From assembly GCA_003508835.1 (NCBI GenBank), contig PUFA01000066.1:3224001-3288000 (forward strand): a stretch of 64,000 nt of DNA, given 5' to 3'. The stretch comes from Eonycteris spelaea (lineage: Eukaryota; Chordata; Mammalia; Chiroptera; Pteropodidae). Under the pieces are notes generated by a model. That model ran no database searches. It worked only from the letters and a program-made list of their open reading frames with translations, and had not been told where the DNA came from. Below are positions 11,225 through 22,677 of the stretch, piece by piece; the first letter of the stretch is position 1; every line of letters starts with the position of its first letter. A program made the translations under genes and the position numbers.

Positions 11225-11790
11225 AAAGGCGGCACCAGCATTACTGTAGCCATCATTATCATAATTATGAGAACATAAGGCCGAATGTTAAGATGACCCC
11301 CAGTGACCTTTGACCTTGAATAATCCTCCCGTTTAAGTCTGGGTAGAATATAATGAGATGTGACGCCTCTGATTATGCTCGTCCAGGCAAAAGAGTTTTA
11401 AAGCACGAGAGGGATTCATGCTAGGGAGATTTTTTATTTCTGGCTTTGAAGATTGTAAGGCCACGTGGTAAGGGATACTGGAGGCCTCTGGGAGCTGTAA
11501 GTGTCCCTGGTTGACAGCTGGTAAGGAAGTGGGACCTCAGTCATAGAGCCACTTACTGCACGACGCCAACGAGAATGCTCTTGCAAGTGGATTTGTCCCG
11601 GACGCTGCAAACAAGAGCTCAGCCTGACCAATATCTCAATTTCAGCCTCGTGACCTGCTGAGCAGAGACCCCAGCCACGCTGTGGCAGACCTAAGCCCTG
11701 CAGACCTGGAAGCTCAGAAATGGTGATTGCGTGAGGCTGCCAGGTTTGCGGTAATTCCTTACAAGGCAATAAAAAGCCAATACCCGCCCT
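11225..11790 (+). mobile_element. MaLR-like LTR, diverged
   Basis: The order 'gagatgtgacgcctctgatt', 'ctggctttgaagattgtaag', 'aagtgggacctcagtc' and 'tttcagcctcgtgacc' resembles MLT1-type LTRs. Subfamily and edges are uncertain. Confidence 0.5.
11304..11316. promoter_or_regulatory. perfect DR1 nuclear-receptor half-site pair
   Basis: TGACCT-T-TGACCT, which is AGGTCA-A-AGGTCA on the minus strand. This is the consensus bound by HNF4 and PPAR/RXR dimers. The motif is seen directly; occupancy is not shown. It sits at the edge of an LTR-like repeat in RIPOR3 intron 1. Confidence 0.6.
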
Positions 11791-11831
11791 GAAAAGGAAG
11801 CCTTCATGTGGAAGGCTCCGAGGAGACCCCC

Positions 11832-12003
11832 TCCCAGTGTAGCTCGGTGGTCAGAGACCAGGCTCACTGGCCATGTGATGTTAGCTGCACCTCCTTTGCC
11901 TCCCAGAACCTCAATTCCCTCACCTGTAAAATGGGGATGGAGATTAAATGCGAGTAAAGCATTGAGCAGGGTGTATCGTAAGGCACGCAGTGAATACTCT
12001 AGA
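11832..12003 (+). repeat. MIR SINE
   Basis: 'cctcaattccctcacctgta' with 'aaatggggatggagattaaa' and the tail 'gcacgcagtgaatactc' mark a good MIR copy. Confidence 0.85.
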
Positions 12004-12469
12004 AACACGAACAGCATACATCTTAATGCTTAGAATCAGCTGACAACTGGCAACAGTGACCCTGTGGTCTTCGGAGCCCTGCCCCACACAACCAAGGACA
12101 CAGGGACGAGCCCTGACCCAGTGTCCTGGGAGTCACAGGCCACCTGGGGCATCAGGATGTTAAAAACTAATCTCCAACCCTGAGGGACGAGGCGGCATAT
12201 GTATAACAGTCTTAGGGGCCAAGGACAAGCCCCCAGCGCCCTGAGCCCTCCCCCTCGGAGTCTGCCACAGGTCCAGGTGTAGTTCCTTCCCTGGGACCCC
12301 TCTGCACTGACTTTTCTGAGAAGGAATTTTTTTTTTTCCAAGGATTCTGCTGCCAAGCCTCTGTCTCAAACCGGAGGTCAAGGCATTGTCCCTGTGAAGA
12401 CACGGAGAAATTGGAAGCCTCGGACATGGCCGGTGGAAATGTGAAATGGCGGATAAGGTGGGTTGGCAG

Positions 12470-13022
12470 TGTCTCAGATGGGCAAGCACCCAGAGAGAAA
12501 GGAACACGCGTCCAGTAAACCCTGTGCGCAGATGTTCTTGGCGGCACGATTCATAATAACAAGAAGTAAAAACTCCCCCGATGCTATCAGCTGATGGCTC
12601 AATGAACAAAATGTGGTGTAAGAGGGGATATTACTCAACCAACCGTGTAAAGGAGTCGAGTCCTGACATGTGGGACAACGTGGATGCACTTGCAAACCCT
12701 AAGCTGAGTGCAAGAAGCCAGACATAAAGGCCACATACTATATGGTTCTATTTATATGAAAGTCCAGGACGGGCAAATCCACAGAGACAGGAAGTAGATA
12801 AGCGGTGCCCGGGGCTGGGAGCAGAGGAGCATGGGAGTGACTGCTAATGGGTACAGGGTTTCTTTGGGGCTGATAAATATGTTCTGGAATTAGATGGTGA
12901 TGACGGTTGCTCAACTTTGGGAATATGCCAAAAACCACTGAAGTGCATACTTGTAAAGGATGCATTTTATCTTACATGAGTTATATATAGTTCAATTTTT
13001 TTAAGTAGATTTTTAAAAAAAG
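12470..13022 (+). mobile_element. old L1 3' end
   Basis: The L1M ORF2 tail and 3' UTR are readable: 'cgattcataataacaagaag', 'agaagccagacataaaggcc', 'tctatttatatgaaagtcca', 'gatggtgatgacggttgctc'. It is truncated at the 5' end and heavily mutated, with no intact frame. Confidence 0.85.
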
Positions 13023-13261
13023 TCTTGACCGGTACCCACTAGCTGCTTGACCTTGCACGGATGGCGTGCTCTGAGTCCCTCAGTGCCATAACCACAGTGC
13101 TGCTACATGCGTCTGCTGAGCTCACAGGAGAAAACGCAGGGAAGGAGCGCCTCTTAAGTAGAAGTTTCAGAATTCGTCACTGGAAGAGTATAAAGTTGGG
13201 GTGGTCTCTCGAGGGTCCGCTCCTCCAGTGGCTCTGCTCCCGGATACGCACGCTGCAGGGC

Positions 13262-13432
13262 TGCTTGTCCTCATCGGTCCCTGCCCTCAGCCCTGGCTTC
13301 CCCCGTTCCCTCTGCCTGAAATGCCCTGCATGACCTTCCTTGGCAGGTCCAATCTCCACTTTACCGTCAGAGCCCTCAGCAGCATCTCCTCTGATTCCCG
13401 TCCCCAGCAGGGCCAGCTTACAGGCAGGCACT
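13262..13432 (+). mobile_element. L2 LINE 3' fragment
   Basis: 'ctctgcctgaaatgccctgc' and 'ttccttggcaggtccaatct' match the L2 3' region. Confidence 0.65.
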
Positions 13433-13924
13433 GAGGGCAGGTCGATGATTCACACACTGAGAGCTCTCATCTCCCGAGGCAGGCCCCAAGCAACTCCAGA
13501 AGGGTCACGGACGTCTTACGTTAGTATGTCCCAAATTTCATTCATTTGGCACCTTCACGATTTTACCCGTCTTCAAGTGCCAGCTGCATCCTAAGTTACT
13601 TATCGCTATTGAAACCAACTCGCTTTTCAAAGAGTAAGCGTGTTTTAAAAGGACACTCGAATGTTGGTTGTAAACAAAGAGCCAGCGTCATTTGCCGTTG
13701 ATAACGTAAACAGGAACTGCAGAATAGTCACGCTGAACACAAGACCATGGTCACGTGCAGGTAGGTACAGCTGCCTGCGAAGCCTCTGTGCTTTCAAGGG
13801 GGAGATGAGTGGGCCTCAGGGAGGCACCGAAGACGTTAAGAACAAACGGGACTTTCCCATTGGCATCATCACAAGCGAAAGGCCATTGAAAAGGGAGTTA
13901 CATGATCTGTGAATCACTTGTTTA
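13433..13924. other. unassigned intronic sequence
   Basis: Nothing recognised. Confidence 0.45.
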
Positions 13925-14254
13925 ATGCCTGCACTTCCTAAATCATCCCCCCTCATCTCCTGCAGGTTGTAATTTAAATATCACCCCCTCGTGAGACCTT
14001 TCCTGGCCCCTCATGTATGTGGGAACCCCCTGCCCCCATTTCCCAAGCCCCCATTCCTGCTTTATTTTTCTCTTTAGCATTGAATACCATTTGATTCCTA
14101 TGTGCTGCTGCCTTTTCCTTACCTATTGTCTGTCACCAGAGCTGGAATGCAAGCTCTAAGAAGTGGCTTACTGCTAAAGACTCAGCACCGTCAGAAAGTG
14201 CACCTAGGAGGCACTCAGGAAATATCTCCTGAATGAATGAATGAATGAATCATG
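13925..14254 (+). mobile_element. L2 LINE 3' end with (GAAT)n tail
   Basis: 'cgtgagacctttcctggccc', 'ctgctttatttttctcttta', 'ccagagctggaatgcaagct', and the characteristic L2 terminal tetramer repeat 'tgaatgaatgaatgaatga' at about 14231-14250. Confidence 0.9.
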
Positions 14255-15304
14255 TATCACCAGCAACTTTGTACTTTCTTACACTAGCTTTGTACCAAAT
14301 CTTACATTTAAGAGGTGGCCCCTCAAAACAACTGTTGAGTGAGCAAACAAATGAATGAATCCATCATTCGATGAATTTTTGCCTGGAGAGTGACGCTCCC
14401 AATTTTTGAGATAACCCAGACCTCGTGTGTGTATATGTCTTCGAAGTCCCCGATTCTAAATTCTTCCTGCGGATTGTCTCCAGGACTCCAAGAACAGAGC
14501 CTTGGCCAAGAAAAGAAGTTGCATTCTCAGGCCTCCAGTTTAGATTAAATAGCGATGGTTTATTACCAGCAAAAGAAAGTTGGGAAACCCCAAGAAGTTG
14601 TGGGGGAGCTGGAGCTGCAGGGAGAGTATGCCCCAGGGACAAACTCCTCCTTGTCGTCCTGCCCTGGCACCCTGCCGAGTGGGAGAGCCCGCCAGACACA
14701 CAGGCACGCTGTAGTCACTAAGTGACCCTAAGTACATCAAGATGGGCACGCTGACGCCAGCCTCTCGGCGTGGATCTGGAATGAATCGGGGGGTTGTTCA
14801 GATTGCCGACTTTAGCCTCTTCTCACAGGAAAAATATTTATTTCGCTGCACTGTGCTTTTTGGAAAGCTGCGCCTGTGACAGTCTGTATCGATCTAGCAG
14901 AGTTCTGGCTACTGCTGGCTTTTGTCTCCTCTCCTGTCTCAAGCAAGGGCCTTACGTGTGCGTGTGTGTGTGCGTGTGTATGTGTGTGTCCACGATTATT
15001 AAACAATCAGCCAGAAAACACAGCCAGCACATTCTGCTCTACCTGAACCAGAAAAAAGAGGACGCAAACTGAGTTTGTGACATGAGACACAAGACCTGGC
15101 TGTTTTATCCACAAAGATGCCTGCAAGAGGCAATTATCTTTCCTTCCCCTTTTATTTAATATGTGCCTTTTATTTTATTTTTTTTCCTGGTTTGGGAAAA
15201 AGAAAATACAGGTAAGTATGAGGAAGAAAAAAAAGCTCACTCCTACTCTTCCAAGGAGCCATAATTAGCTGTTAGGGCACAGTTCTTTTCATTCCTTTTC
15301 TACT
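14255..15304. other. unassigned intronic sequence with a (TG)n tract
   Basis: The only feature seen is an imperfect TG repeat at about 14956-14990. Otherwise I see no exon or repeat. Confidence 0.5.
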
Positions 15305-15530
15305 CTTTGGAGCCGAAGGACTTGAATTCCAGCTTTGCCATGTGTTGGCTATGTGACCTGAGAGTCACATCACCCCTGAGAACCCCTGGTCCTCATCTGT
15401 GACATGGAGTAACAACAGGATCTACCTCTTTGGGTCTTCAGGAGTTGTAAATGAGAGAACGTACGTGCGGAGCTTAGCGGAGTTTCTGGCACCACAGTAA
15501 ATGCTCAGTGAATGGTCCCTATTTTTATAG
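15305..15530 (+). repeat. MIR SINE, near full length
   Basis: 'ttggctatgtgacctgagag', 'ctcatctgtgacatgg', and the tail 'acagtaaatgctcagtgaat' are in MIR order. Confidence 0.85.
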
Positions 15531-15559
15531 GATAAAGATATACAATTTTCATTCCTTCT

Positions 15560-16015
15560 TTTTCATTTAACAGGGTAGCGTATACACTTTCCCTTTCACT
15601 AGTCTCAGAAGCATTTTTTCATAACTGCAAAATACCCTATTCCAGGGCTCCACCGACATTATCTTTTTAACTATTCCTATGGATAGAAATCAAGGTTGCC
15701 TCCACACTATTACAAAGATCGCTGTGACAAGCTTCTCTGGACTCCTCGGTCTGCCTTCGAGGCTCTGTCTTTGGGATGAATTCTCAGAAGTGGAATTATT
15801 GAGTCAAATGGCATGAACACTTTCAGGAACCTCACTATATCATAGTTAGCACTGTGAGTTGCTGTCCAGAGAGATTACCCAGGGGCTTGTATGAGACTCC
15901 CTCTCACTTTTGAGGATTATTTTAGTAGCTTTTAGCTGTTGCTAATTCAACAGGCAGAAACATCATCTCATTCTTAAATTTGCATTTTTTAAATTCTCAC
16001 TCACTATTCTTCTAA
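15560..16015 (-). mobile_element. old L1 fragment, antisense
   Basis: The plus strand reads as reversed L1 ORF2: 'ctcagaagtggaattattga', 'gtcaaatggcatgaac', 'aaatttgcattttttaaatt'. Confidence 0.65.
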
Positions 16016-16019
16016 TACT

Positions 16020-16104
16020 GATTTTATTAGCTACAATTCATTGAGTGTTTACTACACGCCAAGCACGGGGCTTAGGGCTCTGTTAAAAGATCTTAATCAC
16101 ATTC
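16020..16104 (-). repeat. MIR SINE, left part, split by an L1
   Basis: 'cattgagtgtttactacacg' with 'ccaagcacggggcttagg' is the reversed MIR tail. It breaks off after 'ttaaaagatcttaatcac' and resumes at about 16640. Confidence 0.7.
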
Positions 16105-16637
16105 TGGGTCAGACGTGAAAGCAGGGGCTGGAACAGCCATTCATACACCCGCGTTCGCAGCAGCATGATGCATAAAAGCCAAAAGGGAGAAGCAACCAAA
16201 GTGTCAATGACCGATGAATGGGGAAACAAAATGCAGTATACGCACACAACGGAATATTATTCAGCCTTAAAATAGAAAGAAATCCTGACACGTGCTATAA
16301 GATGGATGAACTGTGAAGACATTATGCTGAGTGAAACAAACCCGTCACAAAAGGCAAGTATTGTAGGACTCCACTTATATGAGATGCCTACACGAGTCAG
16401 ATTCGTAGAGACAGAAATGAGAATGGTGGTTGCCAGGGGCTGGGGTGTGGGGGGCATGGGAGTTAGTGTTTAATGCGCACAGAGTTTTAGTGGGGGAGAT
16501 GAGAATATCCTGGAGATGGATGTGGTGATGATTGCACAACAGTGTGAACAGACCTTCATCCCACAAAACTGCATGTTTTAAAGTGGTTAAAATGGTAAAT
16601 TTAATATTATGTATATTTTACCACAATAAAAAAAATC
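16105..16637 (+). mobile_element. L1 3' end inserted into a MIR
   Basis: A clear L1M 3' end: 'ggaatattattcagccttaa', 'cattatgctgagtgaaacaa', 'gtggttgccaggggctgggg', 'ggtaaatttaatattatgta', 'ttttaccacaataaaa'. It is 5'-truncated and non-coding. Confidence 0.9.
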
Positions 16638-16775
16638 TTTATCTTCATGACATCCTTTGGAGTAGATGTTATTATTACCCTCCTCCTTTTTAAAAAGACT
16701 AAAACTACTGCTCAGAGAGATTAAACACATCCCTAGGGTCACACAGCTTATAAATAGTAGAGACAGGCGTAGACA
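16638..16775 (-). repeat. MIR SINE, right part, split by an L1
   Basis: It continues the MIR interrupted at 16104: 'gatgttattattaccctcct', 'ctcagagagattaaacacat', 'cacacagcttataaatag'. Confidence 0.75.
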
Positions 16776-17259
16776 CAGGCGTCAGAGGGAAAATTCAACC
16801 AAACTCAGGGTAGCACATGGAGTTGGCAAGTCTACAGCACCAGACGAAGCTGCTGGCCCCCAAAGTTCACAGTTTAGTTCTAAATTTATTCTCTAACCTT
16901 CTTGTGGGTTCTAAATATGGCCAAACAAGTTCTTCCAGCCTAATCAATGACGTGGGTGCATTGTTTTGAAGATCAAACCTTTTTCCTGGTATGAAAGTAA
17001 TAAAATAATGCAGAGCTTGTTTGGAGAAATCGTCCCGCTGCCTGTTCGCAGGCCATCTGAGAATGATCCCAGGCTGATGGTGAACACATGTGGTTGTTGA
17101 CTGATTTCTCGGGGGGCACATTTCCTAAACCCAAGTCGGAATTTCTCCTCCTGAATGAACAGAAAACAGAGCCTCGGGAAATAACTAGGCAAAGGATTCT
17201 AACCTGAACCAAACTTAAAATTTTCCTAAAGTTACTAATTAAGAACAAGACAGGATTCT
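16776..17259. other. unassigned intronic sequence
   Basis: Nothing recognised. Confidence 0.45.
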
Positions 17260-17900
17260 TTAGGTAGTGGCCAGGCCAGGGAGGCATTGCAAGGTGTCTG
17301 GGGACTCACAGGCTGAGGTCCCCAATTCCCTGAGAAGGTATTCGGATGGCTGACTGGTCCATGACTCCGTCTCAGAGTGGACACGTGACCCTCGTGGTCT
17401 GGCCACCAGTGACGGAACAAGCCCTGGACACTGGACTCAGAAGAGACCATCCATTTACTGGCCAGAAACATATAACTTCTGGGGCTTGGCTACAAAGGAT
17501 GAGCCTGGACATAAGAGTCCCTCCCTTGGGGATGCAAATCAAGAGACAGAGAAGGACATTCCAGTTGGTGCAGATACATGAGCTGAAGGTTCATAGGTTT
17601 TTGGAGTTTGAATGGCCATTTTGGGGGGCACAGCACACAGATGTATGTGGAAGAGGGGTAGGTGCCGTGGCACTCTGTATCCCAGTGACAAGGTTAGGTG
17701 GCTGGGACAAACTTTGTCTGAAATCTGTCCTACCACTGGACTTTTCAATTTTTTTATTAGATTGTCTGGGTTTTGGTGTGAGAAACATCTGTAACTTCCA
17801 ATGCATCCCTTTTGTACCTGAAATTGTTAGATTTACGATCCCCAGAACCCAAACAGACCACACCAAAGCAGGCCGAAGCCTTTCGGGAGAGTTTAGGATT
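17260..17900. other. possible ancient repeat, family not recognised
   Basis: Phrases such as 'cagaaacatataacttctgg' and 'gatccccagaacccaa' look like an old LTR-type repeat, but I cannot name it. A 201-codon plus-strand frame (17346-17951) shows no domain I know. Confidence 0.3.
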
Positions 17901-18924
17901 CAAAGCAGTGTCCCCATGCACCCCAGTGACAAGTCCCCTGTCCAGGTCTGAGGCACTTGGAGCTTAGGACTTTGCTGCAGGGACACGCTGTCCTCACAGT
18001 GACCCCTTTTCTGCCTCATAACTGCTGTTATCAGAATCTCACTGGAGGTTGGACAAAGGGTGAAGCCAGGAACTCCTGAGGTGGAAGGGCAGGTCAGGGG
18101 CCTGGGAGAGACGGGGCCGGCTGCCACTGGGGCAGAAATATGTCTTCCGTTTTCCCTGGGCCCTTGCAGCACAGCTGTTGTCCACAGAGTTTAGCGGACA
18201 ACGGGAACGAACAGCATTCACTCACAGGCCCAGGGCTGAGGGCACCACTGGGGGTAAACCGAGTCTCCTCAAGGCAAAGCGGCTTAGCCGTCAGCGGAGG
18301 CTCTGGGATTTGAACCTGTGTCTGATGGGCTCCAAGTGTGCCCGCGTTTCCAATACACTGCAGGGGAGCTCTGCCCACTGCAGGCCTCCGCTGTGGCCAC
18401 AAATGCCCTCGCATTTCCCTCCCTCCCGGCTGGCTCTGCAATCAGCAGCCCCTCCACACGTCCCTCAGAGGCCGCGAGGAGCTGACTGCTGATGAGGAAA
18501 AGGATTAGCCGCTAACTTGACTCTCCCTCCAGCCTGTGCCAGACCCGCCGGAGCGTGGGTGTGTCCGGCCTACCTGGGAGCATCTGCTTTTGTCCTCAGA
18601 CAGGGGCTGCCTGGAGTGGAACCAGATCCCCTGAAGAAGGGGAAAGCCAAGAAGAATTAAAAGTGAATTTCCAAAAGGAAATAAATGAGCACTAATTGGC
18701 CACATCTGTGAAATCGAGCGCTTGTTAAGAGCCAAGTGCCGAGCCTGGGTTTGAGCCTGAGTGGTGGACATCCAGGTACTGTCACAGCGGCTGCAATGCC
18801 GCCCCCACCCCGGGCCTGTAGGCGTCCAGGCCCGGCACCCATACCCGTTTCTCCATCTAGGGTCCACCCAGCACTGAGCCTTCCACCATTCAGTTCCTGC
18901 CATTTCTCAGGGGCCCCCAGGGGA
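17901..18924. other. unassigned intronic sequence
   Basis: A weak antisense MIR trace may lie at about 18235-18345 ('ctctgggatttgaacctgtg'). Otherwise nothing was recognised. Confidence 0.45.
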
Positions 18925-19065
18925 GTCAGCAGAACCAGAACCGAGACTGGATTCCTGTCCCGCCCCTGGCGCACAGGCTGTGTGACCTGGGGTAAGTCAA
19001 GGCTGCTTCCTGAGCCTCAGTGTTCTCACCTGTACAATGGGGGAGAGAGAGGAGTCCTGTGCTAG
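18925..19065 (+). repeat. MIR SINE
   Basis: 'ggctgtgtgacctggggtaa', 'tcctgagcctcagtgttctc', 'acctgtacaatgggg'. Confidence 0.85.
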
Positions 19066-19331
19066 ACCAATTTTCAAAGTGCTGACTGTACCCATTTGTG
19101 GGCCGTGAGCTCAACTGAGAGTCACAACAGACAGTTCCTTGTGTTATTCCGCCTCCATGGTGACGTGTTCCCAAGTGCATGCCCTCCTCGCTGGGGGGCA
19201 CCCCGTGCTTCTCCAATGCCACCCGGCACCTCGCTCAGAGCCGCTGCTGGGAGCAACGTGCTCAACACTTCTTAAGTGACTCACAGACCCTGCTCTGTTC
19301 TCGCTGTGTCTGCGGCGCCGTGCGCTCAGAC

Positions 19332-19417
19332 GGAACGGGGGCAGCGGAACCGGGGGCAGCGGAACTGGGGGCAGCGGAACCGGGGCAGCGGAACCGGGGC
19401 AGCGGAACTGGGGGCAG
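19332..19417. repeat. minisatellite, six 14-15-bp units
   Basis: Six head-to-tail units of the form ggaac(c/t)ggggg cagc: 19332-19345, 19346-19360, 19361-19375, 19376-19389, 19390-19403 and 19404-19417. Every unit has a G4 or G5 run, so the array could form G-quadruplexes. Confidence 0.95.
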
Positions 19418-19424
19418 GCAGCCC

Positions 19425-19570
19425 TGACCTGGGCCCGGCTCTGCCCGTCCTCGACTGTGGCCACGGGCAGCCCCGCCCCACCTCTCCAAGCCTCTGCTCA
19501 CAGGGAATGAAACGACTCCATCTCCTTCAGAGGGTTGTCTTGAGCATTCAGATTGAGAATGCACGCAGAG
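19425..19570 (+). repeat. possible MIR SINE
   Basis: 'cacctctccaagcctctgct' followed by 'agggttgtcttgagcattca' follows the MIR order weakly. Confidence 0.4.
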
Positions 19571-20440
19571 CCCTTCGCTTTCTGAGGGCGCGTGGCGAGC
19601 CCAGGGGCAGCCACAGAAACGCCAGGCTCCTCGAGGTCGGCGCCCTCCGCGCCGTCCAACAGCCAGCCAGCTGGGTCCTCGGCGCCGACGTCCCGCCCGA
19701 TTGGCTGCGGCCGAGCTGGGAGAATGACTGCGAAGGGACTACGCTCTGCTTCCGCGGCTCGCCGGCCGGCCACGCTCCCCCACCCCCCCGAGTCAGCCCT
19801 GACCCCCACGCCCGGAAGGGACCACGTCAGCATCACCCCCACCTGGGAATGCATGTATGGTAGGGCGCGTTCCCGGGTTTTATTGCGTTTTAAGGTAAGG
19901 CGCCCAAAGCCCCCTGAGATCTCAGCGGATGGCCAAATGGTTTGGCTGGCGGGCCCCCGTGCTTCGTCCTGCCTCTGTGCCCGCGGTAGCCGGGCTCTCC
20001 TCTGACCCCGAATCTACTTTTTTGCCATGTGCGGCGGCCATCGGGAGTGGAACCTTCCCTGAGGGACAGACCTCTCCAGGGGCGAATCAGGCAGAATCCC
20101 ACAGGAAAGGAAGCTGGCCGAGGGTCGGGAGGATCTGTCTGGTCTCTGAGTTCCCGCAGCGCCGGGCAGATCCCTCCAGCCCGCAGGGCCTCTGCTCCCG
20201 AGTCTCCATCGGCTGAGAACAGAAACTGCGACCAGGTCTGGCTCATGTTCTAACACCGAGGGGTAGATGCGGGTCGCTTCCGGCGCAGCGTTGAGATGGA
20301 TTCTGAGGCTATTTGGGCTCGCTGGGGGAAGGTGCTGTGATTGACGGACAGTGTCCGCCGTGAACTGAGTGACGGGGAGGAACGTTTTGCTGGGCACCCG
20401 GTATTCGCCATCCAACCCAGTTGCTCTATACGCTCGCTCG
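19560..20440. promoter_or_regulatory. intragenic CpG-rich block (possible CpG island)
   Basis: CpG dinucleotides are dense, with nearly 30 in about 230 bp around 19570-19800 by hand count. The block includes a GC box next to an inverted CCAAT box ('cccgcccgattggctgcgg' at about 19692) and a half CRE ('cacgtcag' at about 19822). Adjacent intron is CpG-poor. It lies 14-15 kb inside RIPOR3 intron 1, so it could be an alternative promoter or an enhancer island. No exon could be tied to it, although a plus-strand donor-like 'aaggtaagg' occurs near 19892. Confidence 0.5.
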
Positions 20441-20846
20441 AAGCTTGCAATGGCTCAGAGTCTTAAGATCTCATTGGACCACACAAAACTTAAGATACCT
20501 CTTTGGATTTGACGGTTTTTTTGTTTTTAGCAGCATCCCAGAATTCTCACGGTCAGTGACTCTTACCACTTTTCAGCGCACACCGCTGAGGCCCACAACA
20601 GACCACCACATCTCACGCCCCTGTGACTGGTTCAGACGTGGCAATCCCCATCCAGGCCTGGCCTCTGAATCAGCCCTAAGACCCCCACCCCCAGCCACCC
20701 CACCAGATCCAGCCGTACCCGAAGCTAAACCCAATCCTAGACTTTTAAATTCTGTGAGCCTATACATTGTCTTTTTTTTTTTTTTTGGCTTAGGCCAGTC
20801 TGAATCAGGGTTTTGTCACTTGTAATTCAAAGAGTCCTAACGCACA
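20440..20846 (+). mobile_element. old LTR-type repeat, family not named
   Basis: The 3' end reads 'tctgtgagcctatacattgt', a T15 run, 'gccagtctgaatcagggttt', 'tgtcacttgtaattc' and 'aaagagtcctaacgca'. This is a terminal arrangement I know from common mammalian LTR repeats. The subfamily is uncertain. Confidence 0.5.
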
Positions 20847-21509
20847 CAGATACTTTCTTTTTCCCAGGCAGACCCAGAATGGGCACCAAAGAAGGATTTG
20901 GCTAATGGGATCGTGAGAACATCTGGGGCTTCGTTTTTGTTGTCTTCGATCTAGCCAAGACAAGAGGCTTGGAATGCAGGGAAAGGACACCAGTTTTTGG
21001 GGGTCTCTGTGATAGGAAGGCCTCTGCTTTGGATGAGTAGAGTCAAACGGGGGGCACTTTGTCTGGACTATCCCTCTATTTCCGCCAAAACAAAGTTTTC
21101 TGAATGCTTTCTCCTTAGCTCCTTGGGGTGCTGAATCTGGTTTGGTTAAAGTTTGTTTAAAAACATTGGCAGAGCATATAAATCCCATCAGGAGGGAATA
21201 TTAACGTCAACCAGCAAAGCAAACGCCTCTGCACACCCATGTCCTCCAGTCAAAGGGGCTAGAACCTCCACCCCATCCCAGAGGGAACGTCCCTGCCTTG
21301 TCCTAGAACGCTTCAAAATTGGGTTTCTGCTTCGAGTTCTTAACGCACCCTCAGCTTGCGGGCCTGGCTCCAGGCTGAGGGGAGGGTCTGGACCATGACC
21401 CAGCACTAACAGCTCTGGGCACTGCAGGAGTCTGGCTTCTGAAGTTTTTTTCAGAGAGCACATTCTTCTCTGCCCTCCCCACCCCCTCCAGGAAACTGAA
21501 CAGCACAGC
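20847..21509. other. unassigned intronic sequence
   Basis: Nothing recognised. Confidence 0.45.
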
Positions 21510-21770
21510 AGCAGTGGGAAGATAGTAAAGGCTATGGCGACAAACAGACCTGGGTTCAAATCCCAGCTCTGCGCTTACTAGCCATGTCACGGCGAGCGAG
21601 TCATTTTGCTTCTCTGTGCCTCACTCTCCTCACCTGTAAAACTGAACTAAGAGCACTTCCTCACAGATTGGCCCTGACTGTTAAATATGTTAATATGCGA
21701 GGTGCTTAGAATGGACTTTGGTGTATCACAGGCATTCTACGTGCCCACCGCTTCTATTTATGCAGGTTAC
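21510..21770 (+). repeat. MIR SINE, full-length, well preserved
   Basis: All MIR sections are in order: tRNA-like head ('gacctgggttcaaatcccag'), 'ctagccatgtcacgg', 'tctctgtgcctcactctcct', and tail 'ggtgcttagaatgga'. Confidence 0.95.
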
Positions 21771-21774
21771 ATAT

Positions 21775-21818
<44 letters not shown>

Positions 21819-21842
21819 TATATATTAATATATATATATATA
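21771..21842. repeat. (AT)n microsatellite
   Basis: About 70 bp of nearly pure TA repeat at the 3' end of a MIR. It is slippage-prone and can extrude hairpins. Confidence 0.97.
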
Positions 21843-22677
21843 AAGTTGAGTCAGGTCCAAAGGCGGGGTCTGCACTGACCCTCCAAAGGCTGGAGGAGGA
21901 GGCGGCATTGAGACCCCCATTTAGGGTGGGGACCCTGGAGATGCAGCAGGTTGAAAGGAAGGCAGCTCTGATGTTCTGCTTTCCCTGGCTGAGTGACTGC
22001 AGCAGGGGCTGGTGGTGACAGCCTGGGCAGGGGGCTCGATGCAGTGGGGATGAGGGGTGTCTGAAGCAAGGTAGAGACAAGTGAGCCAGGCGGGGTTCCA
22101 GGCGCCAGCAGCAGGTACAAATGCCGGAAAGGCAAGCATCGACTGGGCCAAGACATGGCTGCAGACTCCGCCTCGTGCCCACCGCCATCGTCACACAGAC
22201 CCTGATGATGCCAGCGAGAGAGGGGCTGAGGCGGGAGCAGAGAGAAAGCTGAGCCGAGCGTGACCTAAAGGCCTACCGTACCAGATCAGATTAAGTTGAC
22301 CAGATTACGCTAAAGCTGGTGTTCTTCCTCGCCGCTCTAGGACTGAGATTTGTGAGAAAGCTCAGATCGGTTACAGGAAATAGAGGAAAGACATTTTTCT
22401 CCGCATACGCATGTGATGGTGAGAATAGGTGGGCGGCCCCATGTCAGTCACCAGAGGGACGTCCCTGTGGGTGGGAGCCACGCGTGCACTCAGCACTGTC
22501 TGAAATGTAGTAAGTGCTCAGCAAACATGGAAAAAAAATCTGACTCTGAGTGGCAGGGGACCGAGGCCGCTCTCTGGGACTGGGAAGAGTTCTATTCTTG
22601 GTTTCCTCAGACCCACTTGGGTTCAAACCCTGGCTTGGCCCTTGTGGGGCGTGTCCCTGGAGATTCTACCTCCTCTT
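21843..22677. other. unassigned intronic sequence
   Basis: No exon or nameable repeat was seen. Confidence 0.45.

Noticed and set aside
19332..19417. CRISPR-like array
   Set aside because: Units are 14-15 bp with no spacers, in a mammalian genome. This is a minisatellite.
19276..19863. 195-codon protein with repeated RGQRN units
   Set aside because: The repeats are only the translated minisatellite. The frame has no family resemblance and lies in GC-rich intron.
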